From the NCBI RefSeq assembly GCF_003967015.1, contig NZ_AP017560.1, positions 2,108,001 through 2,172,000 of the forward strand: 64,000 nt of DNA, read 5' to 3'. The position numbers and the translations under genes were made by a program. This DNA comes from Pseudanabaena sp. ABRG5-3 (GTDB lineage Bacteria; Cyanobacteriota; Cyanobacteriia; Pseudanabaenales; Pseudanabaenaceae). Below, piece by piece: positions 43,893 to 52,824 of this stretch (within the stretch, counting starts at the first letter, position 1; every line of letters begins with the position of its first letter). Below the pieces are notes generated by a model. It made no database searches, had not been told where the DNA came from, and saw only the letters and a list, made by a program, of their open reading frames with translations.

Positions 43893-46289
43893 GTGGCGAT
43901 CGCAAACCAATACGGCTATTACACCGAAGATTATCGGGAATTTGTGATTACAAATCCGCGCACCCCGCGCCCTTGGTTTAACTATATGTGGAATAGCCAG
44001 TACGCAGGGCTAATTTCCCATACAGGTGGCGGCTTTAGCTTTTTGGAATCGCCACGGGATAATCGTATCAGTCGAATGCGCTATAACTGTCTGCCTTGGG
44101 ATCGTCCCGGACGTTATGTAATGGTTAAGGACAGCGCAACGGGGAAATATTGGTCACTGAGTTGGGCTCCAACAATTGATTTAAACTATGACTTCTATGA
44201 ATGTCGGCATGGGCAGGGCTACACGAAGATTACCACCGAGATTAATGGAATTCGTGGGGAAATTACTTACTTCGTTCCTACTGAAACTAATGCGGAAGTT
44301 TGGCGCGTGAAGTTAACAGAATTATCTGGACAAGCGCGAGATTTAGAAGTTTATTCATTCTTGGAATTGTTGATGGGCAATGCTCTCAACGATCAGATCA
44401 ATCAACCGAACGACAAGCATTTCACGGATATTCATTTCGATCAAGACTTGCAGGCTTTGGTCGCTACACGCCGCTATTGGGTTTTGAATAAGGGAGTTTC
44501 CGTTAAGCAACCAAATATCGATTGGAAGTATCAGATTTATTTCTCGCAAAGTTTGCCAATTTCGGGCTTTGATAGCAGTCTGGATACTTTTATCGGGAGA
44601 TGGCGATCGGAATCCAATCCTGTTGCCGTAGAGACGGGGGTGATGCAGAATACAGAGATTACGGCGGGTGATCCTGTGGTGGCTTTGCAGTCGAAGATTA
44701 ACTTGGCAGCGAAGGGTTCTGTGGATTTTGCTGTGACTTTGGAGATTGCGCCGAAAGATACCCCCCTAGCCCCCCTTGTGAAGGGGGGAAAGATTATTGA
44801 AATAGTTGATAGCTATTTCAATGATTTAAGGCAAAAATGGAATCAGCATCTGTCTTGTGTGCAGGTGCAAACACCCGATGAAGCCTTTAACGCGATGATC
44901 AATGTCTGGAATCAGTATCAGGCGGCTGTAACTTTTGATATGGCGCGAAATTCGGGCTATTATCATGGCGGATTGCTATTTGGTACGGGAATGCGCGATC
45001 GCTTTCAAGATATTCTCGGCGTAGTCATGGTCGATCCTGCACGAGTCAGAGAGAGATTAATTAAAGCGCTGAACTTCCAATTTAAGGATGGTTCCACTTT
45101 ACATAATTATTTTGTACTAACCAATACGGGCGAGCGCACTAACCATTCCGATACGCCTTTGTGGATTCCCTTTGGAATTGTCGAATATCTCAAGGAAACT
45201 GGTGATTTTTCGATTTTAGAAGAAGTCGTTCCTTACCATGATGATACTTCAGGCACTGTCTATGAGCATTTGGTGAGAGCGCTAGACTTTGCGATCGCCA
45301 ACACGGGTGAACGCGGAATGCCCCGCATTTTCACTGGTGATTGGAATGATACCCTCGACCATGTTGGCTCACAGGGTAAGGGCGAAACTACTTGGGGCGC
45401 ATTTTTCTTAGGTTATGTATTGAAAAAATCTTTACCAGTTTGCGAACAACAAGGCGATCGCGAAGCATTAGATCGATTCCAAAAGTTCTATGAGCATCTG
45501 CACCAAGTAACCAATGATGTCTGTTGGGATGGCGAATGGTATTTACGCGCCTTCCGTGACAATGGCGAACCTATCGGTGTATCTTCTGCAACCCAAGGCA
45601 AAATCTTCCTCAACGCCCAATCGTGGGCGGTCATTTCCGAACTTGCTCCAAGCGATCGCGCCGATCGCTGTATGGCTAGTAGTCGCAAATATTTGGCGAC
45701 ACCCTTTGGAATGCAGATCGTCGCGCCATCCTTTACGGAAATTGATGACACCGTAGGGCTAATTAGTCGTTGCGTTCCCGGCAAGAAAGAAAATGGCGCA
45801 GTCTTTAACCATGCCTCTTCATGGTTTGTACTGGCTTCTCTACTCAATGGCGATACAGAATTTGCTTGGGAAATTTATCGCCGCATGATGCCGATAAATT
45901 CCTCACAGGCGACGGAGGCGAAATGCGATCGCTTTGAAACTGAGCCATACGTCTATCCTGAATATGTGACTAGTCCCGATCACGAAACCCAAGGTCAGGC
46001 AAGCCATTCATGGCTCACGGGTACAGCCGTATGGATGCTCCGCATTGGCATTGATTACATCCTAGGATTCCAGCCCACTTTTACAGGAATGATCATCGAT
46101 CCCAAAATTCCGAGCGAGTGGTCTGGATTTACTGCTAAGCGCAAGTTTCGCGGTAAGACTCTCTCGCTAACTGTAACTAACCATAGTGCTGTTAAACAGA
46201 TGACTGTGAATGGTCAAGTTGTGGAAGGGAATTTTGTCGATCTTGCCAAGTATGACAGTGATGAAATTGCGATCGCTGTAAATCTCTAA
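43893..46289 (+). CDS. GH94-type glycoside phosphorylase (cellobiose phosphorylase-like)
   Basis: 798 residues from a GTG with AAGGAAAA upstream. N-terminal beta-sandwich (GYYTEDYREFVITNPRTPRPWFNY) and the (alpha/alpha)6 catalytic barrel with FGTGMRDRFQD, LWIPFGIVEYLKETGD and FTGDWNDTLDHVG, in which Asp is the general acid. These enzymes reversibly split beta-linked disaccharides with phosphate in the cytosol; which disaccharide cannot be told. A C-rich/G-rich palindrome (44761-44788) is read in frame near residue 290 as TPLAPLVKGG. Confidence 0.9.
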   Translation: MAIANQYGYYTEDYREFVITNPRTPRPWFNYMWNSQYAGLISHTGGGFSFLESPRDNRISRMRYNCLPWDRPGRYVMVKDSATGKYWSLSWAPTIDLNYDFYECRHGQGYTKITTEINGIRGEITYFVPTETNAEVWRVKLTELSGQARDLEVYSFLELLMGNALNDQINQPNDKHFTDIHFDQDLQALVATRRYWVLNKGVSVKQPNIDWKYQIYFSQSLPISGFDSSLDTFIGRWRSESNPVAVETGVMQNTEITAGDPVVALQSKINLAAKGSVDFAVTLEIAPKDTPLAPLVKGGKIIEIVDSYFNDLRQKWNQHLSCVQVQTPDEAFNAMINVWNQYQAAVTFDMARNSGYYHGGLLFGTGMRDRFQDILGVVMVDPARVRERLIKALNFQFKDGSTLHNYFVLTNTGERTNHSDTPLWIPFGIVEYLKETGDFSILEEVVPYHDDTSGTVYEHLVRALDFAIANTGERGMPRIFTGDWNDTLDHVGSQGKGETTWGAFFLGYVLKKSLPVCEQQGDREALDRFQKFYEHLHQVTNDVCWDGEWYLRAFRDNGEPIGVSSATQGKIFLNAQSWAVISELAPSDRADRCMASSRKYLATPFGMQIVAPSFTEIDDTVGLISRCVPGKKENGAVFNHASSWFVLASLLNGDTEFAWEIYRRMMPINSSQATEAKCDRFETEPYVYPEYVTSPDHETQGQASHSWLTGTAVWMLRIGIDYILGFQPTFTGMIIDPKIPSEWSGFTAKRKFRGKTLSLTVTNHSAVKQMTVNGQVVEGNFVDLAKYDSDEIAIAVNL

Positions 46290-46370
46290 AATTCGATGTT
46301 GAGATCTCTGACTTTCCTAAAAGTTGGGGATCGTAGATGACATAGCTTTGCATCAAAGCTCTTCTTAAAG

Positions 46371-46421
46371 ACTCGACTTTTTGTTGCGTAGCTTTAGTCG
46401 TACCACAAAAAGTCGGGTTCT
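46371..46421. repeat. Imperfect hairpin downstream of GH94 gene
   Basis: GACTCGACTTTTTGT pairs with ACAAAAAGTCGGGTTC, loop containing GCGTAGC, followed by TTTATTAAAT. Possibly the terminator of the GH94 gene. Confidence 0.6.
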
Positions 46422-46542
46422 TTATTAAATAAGGATATTAAATGTTGTCTGAGGTGACAACGTTAACTAATATTAAGGAAACCCGTAAAATCTGCTTAGA
46501 ACAAGTTAAGCAGTTTAAAAATAATTTAGGGACTAGCAGTAA

Positions 46543-46610
46543 AATAAAGAACCGATTTTTTGTGGCGCGGCGAAGCCGTGCCACAAAAAACTGGTTCTTT
46601 ATTAAATCGT
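46543..46610. repeat. Long hairpin upstream of gltD
   Basis: AATAAAGAACCGATTTTTTG pairs, with one mismatch, with the sequence ending CTGGTTCTTTATT; inner stem GTGGCGCGGC / GCCGTGCCAC around GAA. Shares GGTTCTTTATTAAAT with the hairpin at 46371-46421. Between the two hairpins, 46422-46542, nothing but a weak 56-codon frame. Confidence 0.75.
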
Positions 46611-46654
46611 AGAACCCTTATAGGCTATTTGATAAAACATAGAAACGAAAAGCA

Positions 46655-48139
46655 ATGGGAAAACCGACAGGATTTATTGAGTACCTCCGCGAAGCACCGT
46701 CTGAACTACCACCAAGCGATCGCATCAAAAATTGGGATGAATTTCATCTGCATATGCCCGATGAAAAGCTCCGCAATCAGGGCGCACGCTGTATGGACTG
46801 TGGTACGCCATTTTGTCATACAGGCAATCTCATCAGTGGCATGGCAAGCGGCTGCCCAATCAATAACCTCATTCCCGAATGGAACGACTTGGTATATCGC
46901 GGACTATGGCGTGAGGCTCTGGATCGTCTGCATAAAACCAACAATTTCCCAGAATTTACAGGTCGTGTTTGTCCTGCCCCCTGCGAAGGTTCCTGTGTTT
47001 TGGGGATCACAAACCCACCTGTAACGATTAAGAATATTGAGTATTCCATCATTGATAAGGGTTGGGAAGAAGGCTGGATTGTGCCTGAACCACCTGCTAA
47101 ACGTACTGGCAAAAAGGTTGCTGTGATTGGCTCAGGTCCCGCAGGATTGAGTGCAGCAGCTCAACTAAACAAAGCAGGGCATTGGGTAACTGTATATGAA
47201 CGCGCTGATCGCCCAGGGGGATTACTGATGTATGGAATCCCTAACATGAAATTGGACAAGCAAAAGGTGGTAATGCGGCGCTTGAATATCCTTGAACAAG
47301 AGGGTGTAAAGTTTGTCTGCAATACTGAAATTGGTAAAGATCTACCTGCGGAGACTCTGCTCAATGAATTTGATGCTGTCGTTCTCTGCACAGGCGCAAC
47401 CAAGCCTCGCGATCTCAGCATTGAAGGGCGTGAACTTAAGGGAATTCATTTTGCAATGGAATTTCTCACTGCGAATACTAAGGCAGTTCTCAATGGTCAA
47501 TCGGGAGAAGACTTTATCTCGGCACAAGGCAAAGATGTCGTGATCATTGGTGGTGGCGATACTGGAACCGACTGCGTTGGTACTTCGATTCGTCATGGCT
47601 GCAATAGCGTTGTCCAGTTAGAAATTATGCCTAAGCCTCCAGAAACTCGTGCTAAGGACAATCCTTGGCCAGAATGGCCCAAGGTCTACAAGATGGACTA
47701 TGGACAAGAGGAAGCGAGTGCTAAGTTTGGTGACGATCCTAGAGCTTATATCACTACTGCGACTAAGATTGAAGGAGACGAAAACGGTCAGGTCAAAGCT
47801 GTTCACACCGTGCAAGTGCAATGGGAACGCAATGAAAAAGGTCAGTTCATTCCTAAACATGTAGCTGGTACTGAGAAGGTAATTCCTGCTCAATTAGTTC
47901 TCTTAGCAATGGGCTTCCTTGGTCCTGAGCAACCCTTGCTTGATTCTCTTGGTGTGGAACGTGATCCCCGTAGTAATGTCAAAGCAAATCATGGTCAATT
48001 CACCACTAGTCTTCCCAAGGTATTTGCGGCGGGAGACTGCCGTCGTGGTCAAAGCCTCATTGTTTGGGCAATTAACGAGGGTCGTGGTGCGGCTCGTGAA
48101 TGCGATCTCTATCTGATGGGTGATACAGATTTACCCTAA
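46655..48139 (+). CDS. gltD: Glutamate synthase small subunit
   Basis: 494 residues, normal length. N-terminal cysteine clusters ([32 protein letters not shown]) bind iron-sulfur clusters; two Rossmann motifs follow, VIGSGPAGL for FAD and [12 protein letters not shown] for NAD(P)H; the end reads [21 protein letters not shown]. With GltB it forms NADH/NADPH glutamate synthase, which makes glutamate from glutamine and 2-oxoglutarate. gltB is not in the window. Confidence 0.97.
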   Translation: MGKPTGFIEYLREAPSELPPSDRIKNWDEFHLHMPDEKLRNQGARCMDCGTPFCHTGNLISGMASGCPINNLIPEWNDLVYRGLWREALDRLHKTNNFPEFTGRVCPAPCEGSCVLGITNPPVTIKNIEYSIIDKGWEEGWIVPEPPAKRTGKKVAVIGSGPAGLSAAAQLNKAGHWVTVYERADRPGGLLMYGIPNMKLDKQKVVMRRLNILEQEGVKFVCNTEIGKDLPAETLLNEFDAVVLCTGATKPRDLSIEGRELKGIHFAMEFLTANTKAVLNGQSGEDFISAQGKDVVIIGGGDTGTDCVGTSIRHGCNSVVQLEIMPKPPETRAKDNPWPEWPKVYKMDYGQEEASAKFGDDPRAYITTATKIEGDENGQVKAVHTVQVQWERNEKGQFIPKHVAGTEKVIPAQLVLLAMGFLGPEQPLLDSLGVERDPRSNVKANHGQFTTSLPKVFAAGDCRRGQSLIVWAINEGRGAARECDLYLMGDTDLP

Positions 48140-48151
48140 ATCAGTTTCGTG

Positions 48152-48171
48152 ACAAGGGGCTTATGCCCCTT
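48152..48171. repeat. Short palindrome CAAGGGGCTTATGCCCCTTA
   Basis: Same unit as the one inside the TrpE-like gene (20644-20663) and inside the element at 57127-57225. Here it lies between gltD and the small gene at 48197 and could act as a weak terminator. Confidence 0.65.
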
Positions 48172-48196
48172 ACTGTAATAACTTAAGGAACAAATT

Positions 48197-48418
48197 ATGG
48201 CAAGCAATGTTTCGGTTTCTCCTGAAATTGTCTTTGAAAATCTTAGCAATCTCGATCAGGTAGACCTCACCACTAGTGCCGAATATCGCGAAATGGCACA
48301 GCAAGTTCTCGCTGATTCCCATATAGATACGGGCGTTCGTGAAGCGATCGCAGATCGACTTAATCAAGCTAATCAGCAACTGATTAATACAACCGTCAGC
48401 AAAACCGATAGCTATTAA
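48197..48418 (+). CDS. Small hypothetical protein, 73 residues
   Basis: AAGGA lies ten bases before the ATG. Helical, slightly acidic: SPEIVFENLSNLDQVDLTTSAEYREMAQQVL, then DRLNQANQQL. No cysteine, signal or membrane segment. Follows gltD by 57 bases in the same direction and ends at a strong terminator, so it is likely expressed with or after gltD. Family not recognised. Confidence 0.7.
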   Translation: MASNVSVSPEIVFENLSNLDQVDLTTSAEYREMAQQVLADSHIDTGVREAIADRLNQANQQLINTTVSKTDSY

Positions 48419-48436
48419 AAGTTCCATCTTTATATC

Positions 48437-48475
48437 AAAAGGAGTTGTTTTTGTATAACAAAAACAACTCCTTTT
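48437..48475 (+). terminator. Intrinsic terminator after small gene
   Basis: AAAAGGAGTTGTTTTTG pairs perfectly with CAAAAACAACTCCTTTT around TATAA. Confidence 0.85.
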
Positions 48476-48552
48476 GCTTTTGGTCTTTGGGAGAGGGTTT
48501 GCTCCGCAAGCCCTCTCCCAAAGACCGTTTCAAACTACCTCGAACTCGCGTT
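48476..48552. repeat. Right half of a family A element
   Basis: Contains only the second hairpin (apex GCTCCGC) and the right end reading TTTCAAACTACCTCGAACTC then GCGTT. The left half is missing, replaced by the terminator at 48437. Its last bases form the stop codon of coaBC. Confidence 0.8.
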
Positions 48553-49756
48553 AAGTATAGGTCACAAAATCTAATAATCGATGGGCAAGTTCTAATTTAG
48601 AACAGAGGGGTGTAGAGAGAACCAAGCCATTTTTATGAATAAATGTGGCTTGGTTAGTATCTGTACCAAACCCAGTTTGGGGACTATTGACGGCATTAGC
48701 GGCGATCGCATCTAGCCCTTTGCGTTCTAATTTATCTTTTGCTGCAATCACCACTTCCTGCTCTAGGCCAGTTTGAGCGGCAAATCCCACTAAAATTTGG
48801 TCAGGACGTTTACGGCTAGCAAGATCAGCTACGATATCAGGAATATATTCAAGTTCAAGATTTAAGGGTAATTCTGATTTTGGTAACTTGCGATCGCTAG
48901 TAGATTTAGAACGCACATCGCCAACTGCGGCGGCGGCGATTGTAATATCGACCTTAGGGAATTCTGCGAGCATGGCTTGGTGTATTTCTGCGGAAGTACG
49001 GACTACCCTCACCCCCAACCCCTCTCCCATAGGGAGAGGGGAGCTAGATGTAGTGATGAGGGTGACTTTTGCGCCACGATGGATTGCAGCTTTAGCGATC
49101 GCAATTCCCTGCTTGCCTGTCGATGGATTGCCGATAAACCTGACAGGATCAATAAATTCGCGAGTTCCTCCTGCATTAACTAAAATATGCGTCCCTTTTA
49201 AATCCTGTTTGCCTTTTGTAAACAAGAAAGATTCTAGATATTCCAAAATTATTTCTGGCTCAGCCATCCGACCAGTACCCACAGCATCACAGGCGAGAAT
49301 CCCATCCGTCGGTGCGATCGCGGTATAACGCATATCTTTTAATAATTTATGCCAGTTTTCCTGCACAGTGGGTTGTAGCCACATCGTTGTATTCATCGCT
49401 GGCGCAAAAAGAATTGGACAATTAGAAGCAAGAACCGTATTTGTGAGCAAATTATCCGCCATGCCATAGGCTAGCTTCGCTAAGGTATTCGCAGTTACAG
49501 GCGCAAGCAAAAATACATCTGCCCATTCTGCTAGTTCAATATGTAGAGGTCTTCCATTTGTCGGTTGCCAAAAGTCAGCATCAGTATAGGCAGGTTGACG
49601 CGAAAGGGTGGCAAAGGTAAGTGGCGTAACAAATTCGGCTGCTGATCGCGTCAGGATGACCCGCACTTCAATGCCGCGTTTCGCTAGACTGGAAACTACT
49701 TCACAAACTTTATAGGCGGCAATACCTCCAGAGATTCCAATTAATACATGATTCAT
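48551..49756 (-). CDS. coaBC: Bifunctional phosphopantothenoylcysteine decarboxylase/phosphopantothenate-cysteine ligase
   Basis: 401 residues. CoaC half: GISGGIAAYK, the catalytic His in HIELAEWAD, and APAMNTTMW. CoaB half from about residue 190: HILVNAGGTREFIDPVRFIGN, AAAAVGD and a C-terminal VGFAAQT..., followed by KGLDAIAANAV. It performs the second and third steps of coenzyme A synthesis. A palindrome of the CCCTCACCCCCAACCCC type (49006-49043) is read in frame near residue 245 as SPLPMGEGLGVRV. The stop codon is formed by the edge of a family A element, so the last residues may be altered from the ancestral form. Confidence 0.95.
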   Translation of the reverse strand: MNHVLIGISGGIAAYKVCEVVSSLAKRGIEVRVILTRSAAEFVTPLTFATLSRQPAYTDADFWQPTNGRPLHIELAEWADVFLLAPVTANTLAKLAYGMADNLLTNTVLASNCPILFAPAMNTTMWLQPTVQENWHKLLKDMRYTAIAPTDGILACDAVGTGRMAEPEIILEYLESFLFTKGKQDLKGTHILVNAGGTREFIDPVRFIGNPSTGKQGIAIAKAAIHRGAKVTLITTSSSPLPMGEGLGVRVVRTSAEIHQAMLAEFPKVDITIAAAAVGDVRSKSTSDRKLPKSELPLNLELEYIPDIVADLASRKRPDQILVGFAAQTGLEQEVVIAAKDKLERKGLDAIAANAVNSPQTGFGTDTNQATFIHKNGLVLSTPLCSKLELAHRLLDFVTYT

Positions 49757-49812
49757 GGTTATAAGAGCCTACGTGAAGATTTACGATGAGGTTTCAATGG
49801 ATTTTGTTTCAT

Positions 49813-50388
49813 CTAGGCTTTAAAAATTTGCTCAGGAGTTAGCTTTAATTCTGGAAATAGCAAAGATTTGATTATTTCATCACCTCTATACAATGTTTCT
49901 TCATATAGTCCATCTTCGAGCAATAAAACAGTCACTTTGCGATCGCTAAAATCGATAATCCAATATTCAGGAATCTCAATCGCATTGTATTCTGCTCTTT
50001 TCTTGCGATAGTCAATATTGCGAGTACTATCGCTAACGATTTCTACAACTAAAAGTGGAACCGAATCAGTTAATACTGCCTCGCGGAATCGCATATCCTG
50101 CCACTGATCCGATGTAATTACTACCACATCAGGAACCCGACAGGTAATTTTGCCACCAACTCGCCCCGTTTGCACCGCAATTAAATCTTGCTTAGAAACT
50201 AAAGGTAACTGCAAACGTTGAATCTCTAAACGAAAGTTATCATTGACAAATTCACTCATGCCGCCGTGAATTCCTGTAGGCTGTGCCATCGCCACTAATT
50301 CTCCATTTACTAATTCATACCTTGTATCTGTTCCATCATCGTAAGCAAGATATTCTGCCAGTGTGAGCAAAGGGCTTGCAACAATCAT
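49813..50388 (-). CDS. Uma2-family (DUF820) restriction-endonuclease-like protein
   Basis: 191 residues from the ATG at 50388 (AGGAG nine bases upstream); a GTG two codons earlier is too close to that site. Pattern [24 protein letters not shown], then [34 protein letters not shown] and [16 protein letters not shown], i.e. the D...ExV...K fold of the Uma2 group, which is greatly expanded in cyanobacteria and also linked to insertion sequences. Actual activity is unproven for most members. Confidence 0.92.
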   Translation of the reverse strand: MIVASPLLTLAEYLAYDDGTDTRYELVNGELVAMAQPTGIHGGMSEFVNDNFRLEIQRLQLPLVSKQDLIAVQTGRVGGKITCRVPDVVVITSDQWQDMRFREAVLTDSVPLLVVEIVSDSTRNIDYRKKRAEYNAIEIPEYWIIDFSDRKVTVLLLEDGLYEETLYRGDEIIKSLLFPELKLTPEQIFKA

Positions 50389-50470
50389 AGTCACGTTCTC
50401 CTGAACGATAAGTTAAAAGAGTCTAATTACTCTTTGTCTTGTCAATGTATTTTCAATTTTACAATAAACT

Positions 50471-51196
50471 CTATGGCTGACTGCTAAATTCAGAGTTACT
50501 GACGATTTCCTGCGATCGCAAATCAATTTCGGCGACTTTGATTTTGTTGGAAGATGTATATAAAACCGACAAACGATTATTTTTAATTGTGGAATAACCG
50601 TTAAATCGGTCTACCTGATCGACTAACACTTTAAAATTCGTACCTGCGGCATTAGAGATAGCAATTTGTTTCTGATCGCGATCATTGATCAGTTTATCGT
50701 TATTGGTGTCTTTATCTACTAACACATACAGAAAGGCAGCTACAGGAATTTGCTTCTCTTCAGTATTCGTATTCACAATAGGACTATTGATAATGGGATT
50801 GCCGTTTGGAGCTAAAGCGATCGCAGATAGGAATAGTCCTTCACTTTTGGGTCGCAACCAGTAGGAGCGCTTTTGATTAGGGTCAAAGAACATATAGTTT
50901 TGAATGGAACTAGATTCTTTGGAGCCTGCCCTGTAGTCATAGTCTTGAATCAGATATAGTGGCGCTTGCAGGATTTCTGAGCCTGAGATTGGTGTAAATG
51001 TGCCAATTTCTGTCTTGGCTTTAACTTGCTCATTTTTTGCGATATTAATGACACTATCAACTCCTCTGGTTCTCGTAGCTTGTACGATGACATAAATTGC
51101 TGAGGCTGATAACGAGAGCATTGCAAGAAGTCCAGCCATCAAAATAATGACAGCATTAATGCGCCAAATATAGTGAAAGATTCGCCGTGATTTCAT
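50471..51196 (-). CDS. Hypothetical membrane-anchored protein
   Basis: 241 residues. A single hydrophobic segment (IWRINAVIILMAGLLAMLSLSASAIYVIV, about 9-38) anchors an extracytoplasmic domain with a repeated-strand pattern (YMFFDPNQKRSYWLRP, AAFLYVLVDKDTNNDKLINDRD, KNNRLSVLYTSSNKIKVAEID). The D-N-D-K-L-I-N-D-R-D stretch is a possible EF-like calcium loop. No family recognised. Confidence 0.65.
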   Translation of the reverse strand: MKSRRIFHYIWRINAVIILMAGLLAMLSLSASAIYVIVQATRTRGVDSVINIAKNEQVKAKTEIGTFTPISGSEILQAPLYLIQDYDYRAGSKESSSIQNYMFFDPNQKRSYWLRPKSEGLFLSAIALAPNGNPIINSPIVNTNTEEKQIPVAAFLYVLVDKDTNNDKLINDRDQKQIAISNAAGTNFKVLVDQVDRFNGYSTIKNNRLSVLYTSSNKIKVAEIDLRSQEIVSNSEFSSQP

Positions 51197-51295
51197 ATTT
51201 GTTTCTGGTTTGATTGAGGTATGCGACAGGAGCGCTAAACCTAATAATTTTCACAAAGACTTGCAACGCAAGCCTTTGAAATAACTAATTAATAA

Positions 51296-51799
51296 TTAGG
51301 GCGCAACGTAGCCTTGAATATTCTCAGGACGTAAGGGACGCATAATTTGATTCGCACGGACGACCTGTTGATCTGTACCTTGGACAACGATCAGGTATTT
51401 GCCTTCCTCAAGACGATTGCGGAGAGGTACAGAATCACTGCTAGTAGCAACGCCAATCCCGCCGCCGATAAATATGCTGCCCATCGCACCGCCAAATGCA
51501 CCGAGCAAACCGCCGACTAGATGATTGCCAATGCTGCCAGCCCAAGCAAAAGTATGTAAATCGGTAACGAGGCTAAACCCGATTCCTGCTAAAAAGCCAA
51601 AGGGAACTAGCCAATAGGACATAAAAAAGGCTTGTTTGCGACCTTGGACAAGGGGATCGATAAAACCAAATTCTTCGGCACTTTTGTAGCCTTTACCCAA
51701 AATCGAAATTGCTTCCATCGGAAAATTAGCCGCTTCTAGCTGGGTATATACTTCCTCAGCCTTCAAGCGATCGCTCCAAACACTAACCAAATAATTCAT
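51296..51799 (-). CDS. Conserved glycine-zipper membrane/stress-type protein
   Basis: 167 residues: an N-terminal ferredoxin-like half (NYLVSVWSDRLKAEEVYTQLEAANFPMEAISILGKG), a central hydrophobic region with G-x-x-x-G spacing (VGGLLGAFGGAMGSIFIGGGIGVA), and a C-terminal beta strand half YLIVVQGTDQQVVRANQIM. This plan resembles the general-stress 17M/DUF1269-like group. Likely membrane-associated, single gene, function unknown. Confidence 0.7.
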   Translation of the reverse strand: MNYLVSVWSDRLKAEEVYTQLEAANFPMEAISILGKGYKSAEEFGFIDPLVQGRKQAFFMSYWLVPFGFLAGIGFSLVTDLHTFAWAGSIGNHLVGGLLGAFGGAMGSIFIGGGIGVATSSDSVPLRNRLEEGKYLIVVQGTDQQVVRANQIMRPLRPENIQGYVAP

Positions 51800-51900
51800 A
51801 TACTCTTAATATTTTTAGATATTATTAAAATCGATTAACTTCTGAGCAATATCGTAATCTTAATTTTGCCCTTATTAGCCTTACTCAGCTAGATTAGAAA

Positions 51901-51935
51901 AATAGAGTTGGGGTGCTTTGCGCCCCAACTCTATT
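51901..51935. repeat. Perfect hairpin, apex GCTTTGC
   Basis: AATAGAGTTGGGGTGC... pairs with ...GCCCCAACTCTATT around the GCTTTGC centre. Lies between divergent genes, 35 bases before the GST start, so it is not a terminator for either neighbour. Confidence 0.7.
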
Positions 51936-51969
51936 TTGAATGCTTATAGCTATATCATCTTCTTGAACT

Positions 51970-52662
51970 ATGACCTTGCCAATTCTTTACTCTTTTCGAC
52001 GCTGCCCCTATGCAATTCGGGCAAGGATGGCGCTTGCCTATGCGGGGATCGTTTACGAACTGAGGGAAGTTTCGCTCAAAAATAAACCCAAGGAAATGCT
52101 GGAGATTTCGCCTAAGGGAACGACACCAGTAATGCAGATTTTTAAGGATGTTGAGAACTCTAATCAAGATTCTGATCAAGGTTTTTTAATTCTTGAAGAG
52201 AGTCTAGACATCATGAATTGGGCTGTCCAGCAAAATGATCCCTGTAATTGGCAAAATCTAGCGGATGCAGATTTGGCGATCGCTCAGCAATTAATTAAAA
52301 CCAATGATGGCGAGTTCAAGAAGGCTTTAGATCGCTACAAATATCCCAATCGCTTTCCTGAGCAATCACAGGAGTTTTATCGACAACAGGCTGAAAAAGT
52401 TCTCCAAGTGTTAGAACTTCAACTTCAACAACATCAATTCTTAATTGGCGATCGTCAAACTCTCGCGGATGTGGCAATTTTCCCTTTTATCAGACAGTTC
52501 GCCTATGTAAATATCGACTGGTTTAACTCAAGCCCTTATATCTCTCTGCAAAAGTGGCTCCATTGGCATGCAACCAGCGCAATTTTCGAGTTTGTCATGC
52601 AGAAATTTCCTGTATGGACACCAGAACAAGAAAAAGTCATTATCAGCCAAGATTTTTGTTAA
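51970..52662 (+). CDS. Glutathione S-transferase family protein
   Basis: 230 residues. Thioredoxin-like N-domain starting LPILYSFRRCPYAIRARMAL, with a CPYA motif whose Cys may be catalytic, and ILEESLDIMNW as the glutathione-binding SNAIL-type turn; helical C-domain with QTLADVAIFPFIRQF. Cytosolic, involved in glutathione-dependent reactions; substrate unknown. Its last five codons are inside an arm of the inverted repeat at 52645-52762. Confidence 0.9.
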   Translation: MTLPILYSFRRCPYAIRARMALAYAGIVYELREVSLKNKPKEMLEISPKGTTPVMQIFKDVENSNQDSDQGFLILEESLDIMNWAVQQNDPCNWQNLADADLAIAQQLIKTNDGEFKKALDRYKYPNRFPEQSQEFYRQQAEKVLQVLELQLQQHQFLIGDRQTLADVAIFPFIRQFAYVNIDWFNSSPYISLQKWLHWHATSAIFEFVMQKFPVWTPEQEKVIISQDFC

Positions 52663-52762
52663 AAGTAACGTGAATTTGACAAAGCCATTTGTACCGTGCT
52701 TCTCACGGTACAAATGGCTTTAAAAGTACTGCTTTGCAGTACTTTTAACAAAAATCTTGGCT
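52645..52762. repeat. Nested inverted repeat overlapping the GST stop
   Basis: Outer arms 52645-52667 and 52740-52762 are a perfect 23-base inverted repeat starting AGCCAAGATTTTTG. Inside is an 18-base perfect hairpin (52681-52721) and a third one (52722-52746, apex GCTTTGC) that competes with the right outer arm. The left arm is the end of the GST gene. Confidence 0.85.
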
Positions 52763-52824
52763 CTCGTCTCAGCGCAAAGCGCTGTAGGTATAAAATAAAG
52801 TTGCATGAATATGGAGCTAATTGA

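Noticed and set aside
46442-46612. 56-codon frame upstream of gltD
   Set aside because: The last third is the translated hairpin 46543-46610 and there is no ribosome site; perhaps a decayed gene.
46560-47024. 154-codon frame overlapping the gltD start
   Set aside because: Out of frame with gltD, begins in a hairpin repeat and shows no protein family character.
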